NCBI GenBank assembly: GCA_028823435.1
Contig: JAPKBK010000031.1
Coordinates: forward strand, 1 to 11,729
Direction: 5' to 3'
DNA: 11,729 nucleotides
Origin: Flavobacteriales bacterium
GTDB lineage: Bacteria > Bacteroidota > Bacteroidia > Flavobacteriales_D > Sanyastnellaceae
The position numbers and the translations under genes were made by a program. The stretch's first letter is position 1. The number at the start of each line of letters is the position of its first letter. Positions 7,728 through 11,729 of this stretch are shown here, one piece after another. Under the pieces are notes generated by a model. It was not told the origin of the DNA, did no database searches, and saw only the letters and a list, made by a program, of their open reading frames with translations.

Positions 7728-7807
7728 ACTTGACATCTTCCTTTCCGATATTACTCGGTCAGGTTCGAAGGGTATATTCTCAGCTTTTCAGCACCCCTGC
7801 ATCAAGG
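7728..7807 (-). ncRNA. TPP riboswitch (THI element)
   Basis: Read on the minus strand, the conserved THI-box blocks appear in order: CAGGGGTGCT (7799-7790), GCTGAGA (7784-7778), TACCCTT (7774-7768), GAACCTGA (7766-7759), and a CCGA-GTAATA-UCGG hairpin followed by AAAGGAAG. CTTGAT (7806-7801) pairs with GTCAAG (7734-7729), closing helix P1. CCT (7763-7761) pairs with AGG before the P1 return strand. All invariant parts of the pyrimidine-sensing (CUGAGA) and pyrophosphate-sensing arms are present. The element ends about 48 bases before the ATG of the TonB receptor gene, so TPP should control the receptor and the deiminase-family gene behind it. TPP normally lowers expression through this class. 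Confidence 0.96.
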
Positions 7808-7815
7808 CAAATATA
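7808..7815 (-). promoter_or_regulatory. Predicted -7 promoter element for the riboswitch transcript
   Basis: TATATTTG at 7815-7808 (minus strand) matches the Bacteroidota -7 consensus TAnnTTTG exactly. It ends two bases before the first base of riboswitch helix P1, so transcription would start at or next to the aptamer. No good -33 TTTG is found at the usual 19-21 base spacing; the nearest candidates (TTAG, TTTC) are poor. The upstream part of this promoter would lie inside the first codons of the divergent cysQ gene. Confidence 0.6.
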
Positions 7816-7829
7816 GGTACCTTACAGCC

Positions 7830-8615
7830 ATGATTCCTAAGAAACTTTTTGATCAAATCATTGCCGATTGTCTTCAGGCTGCAAGTGCGGGATCTCACGT
7901 TCTGCTTGATGCATTAAACGTGTCCAATGAAACATTAAATATCACATCAAAAGAAGACGGCTCTGTGGTCTCGAATGCCGATTATGCGTCCGAAAAAATA
8001 ATATCTGACATTCTAAAACCATTAGGCATTCCGATTATCAGTGAAGAATCTGAAATACCCCCATTCGAGGCGCGAAAAAAATGGAAACATTATTTCTTAA
8101 TTGACCCACTGGACGGGACTGAATCGTTTGTAAGTAACAGGACTGGGTTCGCAATCAACATTGCGTTCTGTGATGAATCCGGACCTATCATAGGTGTTGT
8201 CGCTGACCCACTTGCAAACACAATATATATTGGCGCTTTGGGAAAAGGGGTTTCATCTGCACAGTTAGATGGCTCAAACTTAACACCGATTCAAAGCAAG
8301 GACATCCAAAAGCCATATCGGTTGGTGACATCTTGGTTAGAAAAAGCCGATGTAGAAGAATTGTTACCCCCAGGTATCGACTTATCTGAAATAGTAGCAA
8401 GTCCTGTAGGTGGCGCATTGAAATTCTGTAGAATTGCGCTCGGAGAAGCTGAAATTCATGCGCGAACGGGACCATATATGGAATGGGATTGCGCTGCTGG
8501 AGATGCTATTTTAAGATCTATAGGGGTGGATGTACTGGGGCTTAAAACCCACAAACGTCTGTCGTACAACTCTGAAAATTTAATCGTGAATGGACTTTAT
8601 ACCTCACGGGTATAA
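7830..8615 (+). CDS. cysQ: 3'(2'),5'-bisphosphate nucleotidase, CysQ type (inositol monophosphatase fold)
   Basis: This 261-residue Mg-dependent, Li-sensitive-type phosphatase is predicted to turn PAP into AMP, removing the by-product of sulfate activation and of phosphopantetheine-type transfers. Family motifs are KEDGSVVSNAD (41-51), SEES (71-74, metal-binding Glu), DPLDGTESF (92-100, with metal ligands Asp92 and Asp95) and EWDCAAGDAIL (218-228, ligand Asp220). GALKFCRIALGEAEIH (195-210) matches the CysQ-specific SLKFC segment better than general inositol monophosphatases, and this is why I choose CysQ. The ATG lies 15 bases from the -7 element of the divergent riboswitch transcript, so the cysQ promoter must overlap the riboswitch template. 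I found no convincing one there. The gene ends 7 bases from the convergent rsgA, with no visible terminator. Cytoplasmic; no signal peptide. Confidence 0.93.
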   Translation: MIPKKLFDQIIADCLQAASAGSHVLLDALNVSNETLNITSKEDGSVVSNADYASEKIISDILKPLGIPIISEESEIPPFEARKKWKHYFLIDPLDGTESFVSNRTGFAINIAFCDESGPIIGVVADPLANTIYIGALGKGVSSAQLDGSNLTPIQSKDIQKPYRLVTSWLEKADVEELLPPGIDLSEIVASPVGGALKFCRIALGEAEIHARTGPYMEWDCAAGDAILRSIGVDVLGLKTHKRLSYNSENLIVNGLYTSRV

Positions 8616-8622
8616 TCTCAAT

Positions 8623-9573
8623 TTATCTGTATGGACCTTCATCAAATCCAGCATACATCTCCACATAATTTCCGTATCTCTCCTCTGAAACCCTACCCTC
8701 TTCTACAGCCTTCCTGACAGCACATCCTGGTTCATCCGTATGTACACAATTGTTGAACTTGCAATCTCTTAATAACTCAAAGAATTCAGGAAACTGATGA
8801 TTCAGCGTTTCCTTTTGAAGCGCAACGAGACCAAACCCTTTTATTCCAGGTGTGTCAATGATAAAACCGCCTCCAGGAACTGAAAACATTTCAGCAAAGG
8901 TGGTTGTATGTCTCCCCTTAGAATGAGATTCTGACACATCTGCCGTTTTAAGTTCCAAACCGGGAACGAGTCTGTTAATGATTGTGCTTTTGCCTACGCC
9001 ACTGTGACCGGAGAGAAGATAAATCCCGTCTTTTAATGCTGACTTCATCTCAGAAATTCCCAGTCCAGTTTCCGCGGATACACGGAGTGTTTTATAACCA
9101 ACGTCTGCGTAAATCTTCTCAAGCTCCGCTTGCCTTAAAGATGCCTCCTCATCTCCTTCGAGAAGATCCATTTTATTAAATACAATGGTAGCCGGAATGC
9201 CTATTGCTTCAGCTGTGACTAAGAATCTGTCAATAAACCCAGAACTGGTTCTCGGTTTTGCGATCGTAACAATGAGAAAGGCGCGATCTAGATTTGAAGC
9301 AACGACGTGGCTTTCCTTAGATAGATTCACTGATTTACGCGCAATGAAATTCCGTCTTTCTTCAATTGTATCTATACTTCCTGTCCCATCTTCTTCTCTC
9401 TTAAAGTGGACGAAATCACCGACAGCAATTGGATTTGTGGTTCGAATTCCCTGGAGACGAAATTTACCTTTAATTCTGCATGACACAGTTTCGCCCATGC
9501 CATCCTGAACATCATACCAAGATCCAGTAGATCTGAACACTACGCCTCGTTCAGTATTTGAATCCGAACTCAA
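8623..9573 (-). CDS. rsgA: Ribosome small-subunit-dependent GTPase A (RsgA)
   Basis: RsgA is a circularly permuted GTPase that checks late 30S subunit maturation. An N-terminal OB fold (about 8-85, with RSTGSWYDVQDG) is followed by the permuted G motifs: G4 NKMD (133-136), G5 SAETG (166-170), G1 GHSGVGKST (189-197), G2 HTTT (222-225) and G3 DTPG (240-243). A C-terminal zinc site follows with Cys271, Cys276, His278 and Cys284 (CKFNNCVHTDEPGC). The length, 316 residues, is normal. The start is a TTG whose last bases overlap the stop of the upstream gldA-like gene in the sequence TTGA. No in-frame ATG exists before residue 26, which is inside the OB fold, and a stop lies five codons upstream; the TTG is therefore the best start, with a GTG at codon 12 as alternative. 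The overlap implies translational coupling to the ABC gene. Confidence 0.96.
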   Translation of the reverse strand: MSSDSNTERGVVFRSTGSWYDVQDGMGETVSCRIKGKFRLQGIRTTNPIAVGDFVHFKREEDGTGSIDTIEERRNFIARKSVNLSKESHVVASNLDRAFLIVTIAKPRTSSGFIDRFLVTAEAIGIPATIVFNKMDLLEGDEEASLRQAELEKIYADVGYKTLRVSAETGLGISEMKSALKDGIYLLSGHSGVGKSTIINRLVPGLELKTADVSESHSKGRHTTTFAEMFSVPGGGFIIDTPGIKGFGLVALQKETLNHQFPEFFELLRDCKFNNCVHTDEPGCAVRKAVEEGRVSEERYGNYVEMYAGFDEGPYR

Positions 9574-10274
9574 GAAGTGATATCCTTAAATGCTTTTTCC
9601 AAACCTCCCTCCCTACTTGTAAATGTCGATGTTGCTTCATCTGCCACCAATTCACCCTTTCGAATCAGAACCACGCGATCGCACATCGCTTCCACCTCCT
9701 GCATCACATGTGTGGACAACATGACGGTCCGTTTCTCACCAATACTTCGGATCAAAGATCTGATCTCGACAAGTTGATTCGGGTCCAACCCCGAAGTAGG
9801 TTCGTCTAAAATTAACACCTCGGGTTCATGAATAATGGACGCTGCAAGACCGACTCTTTGACGATATCCTTTAGACAATTGTCCTATTTTTTTGTGAGCT
9901 TCAGGAACAAGCCCCACAAGTTCCATGACCTCTTTCACTTTATCTAGGACATGATCTAAATGATAAAGTCCACCCACAAATTTCAGATATTCACGAATGT
10001 ACATCTCCTCAGGTAGTGGATTGTTTTCGGGCAAATACCCTATTCTTTTTTTCGTCTCTAAAGGATCACCATCTACATCGAAACCACACACTTCAATATA
10101 TCCCGATGTCGGGGGGAGATACCCTGAAATAAGTCTCATCAACGTCGTTTTACCAGCACCGTTAGGACCCAAGAGTCCCAGAACCTGACCAGAAGGAATT
10201 TGTAAGCTTACATCGTTAAGCGCAGCTTGCCCATCAAATACTTTCGTTGCGTGTTTAACGGAAATAGACATCAT
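9570..10274 (-). CDS. gldA: GldA-like ABC transporter ATP-binding protein
   Basis: This 234-residue ABC ATPase has Walker A GPNGAGKT (36-43), a Q-loop region reading IGYLPENNPL (78-87), signature LSKGYRQR (133-140), Walker B VLILDEPTSGLDP (153-165) and switch His189 in STHVMQEVEA. The stretches MYIREYLKF, HKKIGQLSKGYRQRVGLAA and GLDPNQLVEIR closely match GldA of Flavobacterium, the ATPase of the GldA-GldF-GldG ABC-2-type exporter linked to gliding motility. GldA proteins I know are near 300 residues; this one ends about 65 residues early, right after the ABC domain. No gldF or gldG permease gene is present in the window, so a different ABC-2 partner is possible. It starts 2 bases after groEL (ATGATG; the second ATG gives the GldA-like MSISVKHATK start) and overlaps rsgA by 4 bases. 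Confidence 0.85.
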   Translation of the reverse strand: MMSISVKHATKVFDGQAALNDVSLQIPSGQVLGLLGPNGAGKTTLMRLISGYLPPTSGYIEVCGFDVDGDPLETKKRIGYLPENNPLPEEMYIREYLKFVGGLYHLDHVLDKVKEVMELVGLVPEAHKKIGQLSKGYRQRVGLAASIIHEPEVLILDEPTSGLDPNQLVEIRSLIRSIGEKRTVMLSTHVMQEVEAMCDRVVLIRKGELVADEATSTFTSREGGLEKAFKDITS

Positions 10275-10276
10275 AC

Positions 10277-11729
10277 TTACATCATACCTCCCATGCCACC
10301 TGGCATAGCTGGTACCGAGGCACCTCCTTCTTCTTCTATATCAGAAATAACACATTCAGTTGTCAGCATCATTCCCGAAATCGAGATTGCGTTTTCTAAC
10401 GCAACACGCGTCACCTTGGTAGGGTCGATTACGCCAGCTTTATAGAGATTTTCATAAACTTCTGTTCTTGCATTGTAACCGAAGTCATTCTTGCCTTCAC
10501 GAACTGCGTTAACCACAACAGCCCCTTCACCACCAGCGTTTGCAACGATTTGGCGTAAAGGCTCCTCAATCGCTCTAAGAACTATTTTCATACCTGTGGT
10601 CTCATCGTTGTTGTCTCCTTCCATTTTAGAGATGACAGCTGCTGCACGTATGTATGCTGTTCCTCCTCCAGGAACGATCCCTTCCTCTATCGCAGCACGA
10701 GTAGCATGTAGCGCATCGTCTACTCTGTCTTTTTTCTCCTTCATTTCAACTTCCGTTGCGGCCCCAACATAAAGGACAGCGACGCCACCAGCGAGTTTCG
10801 CCAAACGTTCTTGAAGTTTTTCTTTGTCGTAATCGGATGTCGACGATTCAATTTGAGCCTTAATCTGACCGATACGCGCTTTGATATCCGCTTTTTTTCC
10901 CACGCCATTGACAATCGTCGTATTGTCCTTGTCAATGGTGATTTTCTCGGCTGTCCCCAAATCATCGGCTGAAGCATTTTCTAGCTTTAAGCCCGTTTCC
11001 TCTGAAATTACCTGCCCTCCCGTTAGGATTGCAATATCTTGAAGCATCGCCTTCCTTCTGTCTCCAAATCCTGGCGCTTTGACAGCTGCTATTTTTAGTG
11101 AACCACGTATTTTATTTACGACGAGAGTCGCAAGTGCTTCACCGTCTACGTCTTCTGCGATAATAAGAAGGGGTCTTCCTGATTGAGCAGTTTGCTCTAA
11201 AACTGGAAGTAGATCCTTCATGTTGGAAATCTTCTTGTCGTGGATTAGTATAAACGGATTGTCCAATTCCGCTTCCATTTTTTCTGGGTTTGTTACGAAA
11301 TAAGGGCTGAGATATCCTCTGTCAAATTGCATCCCTTCAACTGTTGTAACAGTTGTTTCCATTCCCTTTGCTTCCTCAACTGTAATCACACCTTCATTGC
11401 CCACAGTCTTCATCGCCTCAGCGATCAATGTTCCTATTGTATTGTCATTGTTCGCAGAAATCGTTGCAACTTGTTGAATTTTCGAGTTGTCGCTTCCTAC
11501 TTCTTTACTCATTTTTTTGAGCTCCTTTACAATAGCTACTGACGCTTTATCCATCCCGCGCTTGAGGTCCATGGGATTTGCCCCAGAAGCGACATTACGC
11601 ATACCTTCATTGATGAGTGCTTGCGCAAGAACGGTCGCGGTGGTCGTTCCGTCACCAGCAATATCTGCTGTTTTAGATGCAACTTCTTTTACCATTTGGG
11701 CGCCCATATTTTCGATGGGGTCCTTCAGT
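10277..11729 (-). CDS. groEL: 60 kDa chaperonin GroEL (5' end outside window)
   Basis: GroEL forms the double-ring ATP-driven folding chamber that works with GroES. The visible 483 codons begin LKDPIENMGAQMVKEVA, equal to about residue 62 of E. coli GroEL. Roughly 60 N-terminal residues are outside, as is any groES. Hallmarks are AGDGTTTATVLAQAL (Asp87 region of the ATP site), the apical-domain segments FDRGYLSPYF and PLLIIAEDVDGEALATLV, RVDDALHATRAAIEEG (Asp398 equivalent, needed for ATP hydrolysis) with the following PGGG, and the C-terminal GGMGGMM tail. There is no sign of frameshift or decay. The stop codon is only 2 bases from the next start and no terminator is visible, so the groEL message probably continues into the gldA-like and rsgA genes. 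Confidence 0.98.
   Translation of the reverse strand, partial: LKDPIENMGAQMVKEVASKTADIAGDGTTTATVLAQALINEGMRNVASGANPMDLKRGMDKASVAIVKELKKMSKEVGSDNSKIQQVATISANNDNTIGTLIAEAMKTVGNEGVITVEEAKGMETTVTTVEGMQFDRGYLSPYFVTNPEKMEAELDNPFILIHDKKISNMKDLLPVLEQTAQSGRPLLIIAEDVDGEALATLVVNKIRGSLKIAAVKAPGFGDRRKAMLQDIAILTGGQVISEETGLKLENASADDLGTAEKITIDKDNTTIVNGVGKKADIKARIGQIKAQIESSTSDYDKEKLQERLAKLAGGVAVLYVGAATEVEMKEKKDRVDDALHATRAAIEEGIVPGGGTAYIRAAAVISKMEGDNNDETTGMKIVLRAIEEPLRQIVANAGGEGAVVVNAVREGKNDFGYNARTEVYENLYKAGVIDPTKVTRVALENAISISGMMLTTECVISDIEEEGGASVPAMPGGMGGMM

Noticed and set aside
8613..8625. Possible bidirectional terminator between cysQ and rsgA
   Set aside because: Only 7 bases separate the two stop codons, and I see no inverted repeat with a flanking T run.
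9185..9508. 107-residue open frame on the plus strand
   Set aside because: It is antisense to the conserved OB-fold and first G-motif region of rsgA, with no signal of its own.
10286..10291. GGAGGT (minus strand) 11 bases before the gldA-like start, resembling a Shine-Dalgarno site
   Set aside because: It is explained by the conserved Gly/Met codons of the GroEL tail, and neighbouring genes show no Shine-Dalgarno use. It may help initiation but cannot be separated from coding constraint.
1..11729. Search for CRISPR arrays, tandem repeats, IS ends, tRNAs, toxin-antitoxin or defence genes
   Set aside because: None seen by eye on either strand; all large open frames are assigned and the spacers are short.

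Overview
The window looks like a piece of a Bacteroidota chromosome, most likely from Flavobacteriia or a close relative. The evidence is a TonB-dependent receptor, a secreted enzyme with a short C-terminal tail like a type IX secretion (T9SS) sorting domain, a GldA-like ABC ATPase, a bacterial GGGP synthase (PcrB), TAnnTTTG-type -7 promoter elements, and a general lack of Shine-Dalgarno sequences. Coding density is very high, gene junctions are tight or overlapping, and there is no rRNA, tRNA, CRISPR array, insertion sequence or integrase. No stretch of 300 bases lacks a gene.

Layout. (1) 1-2411, minus: the 5' three quarters of carB (carbamoyl-phosphate synthase large chain), cut by the window edge. 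(2) A 166-base divergent spacer with a good promoter for carB. (3) 2578-4178, plus: an alpha/beta hydrolase and pcrB, overlapping by 19 bases; pcrB ends inside the 3' end of the convergent next gene. (4) 4156-7680, minus: a TonB-dependent receptor followed by a secreted agmatine/peptidylarginine-deiminase-family enzyme. This pair is preceded by a clear TPP (thiamin pyrophosphate) riboswitch at about 7728-7807, which starts just after a TATATTTG promoter element. (5) 7830-8615, plus: cysQ, divergent from the riboswitch transcript. (6) 8623-11729, minus: groEL (5' end outside the window), a gldA-like ABC ATPase and rsgA, separated by 2 bases and then overlapping by 4, so probably one transcription unit.

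How the genes work together. The riboswitch makes the receptor a strong candidate for outer-membrane uptake of thiamin or a thiamin precursor. The co-transcribed deiminase-fold enzyme, apparently exported and perhaps surface-attached, is the least expected part: I know of no role for this family in thiamin acquisition. The remaining genes are housekeeping (pyrimidine/arginine precursor synthesis, PAP turnover, ribosome maturation, protein folding) or lineage-typical (GGGP synthase, GldA-like ATPase). The groEL-gldA-rsgA arrangement is also unusual. No defence island or mobile system is visible.
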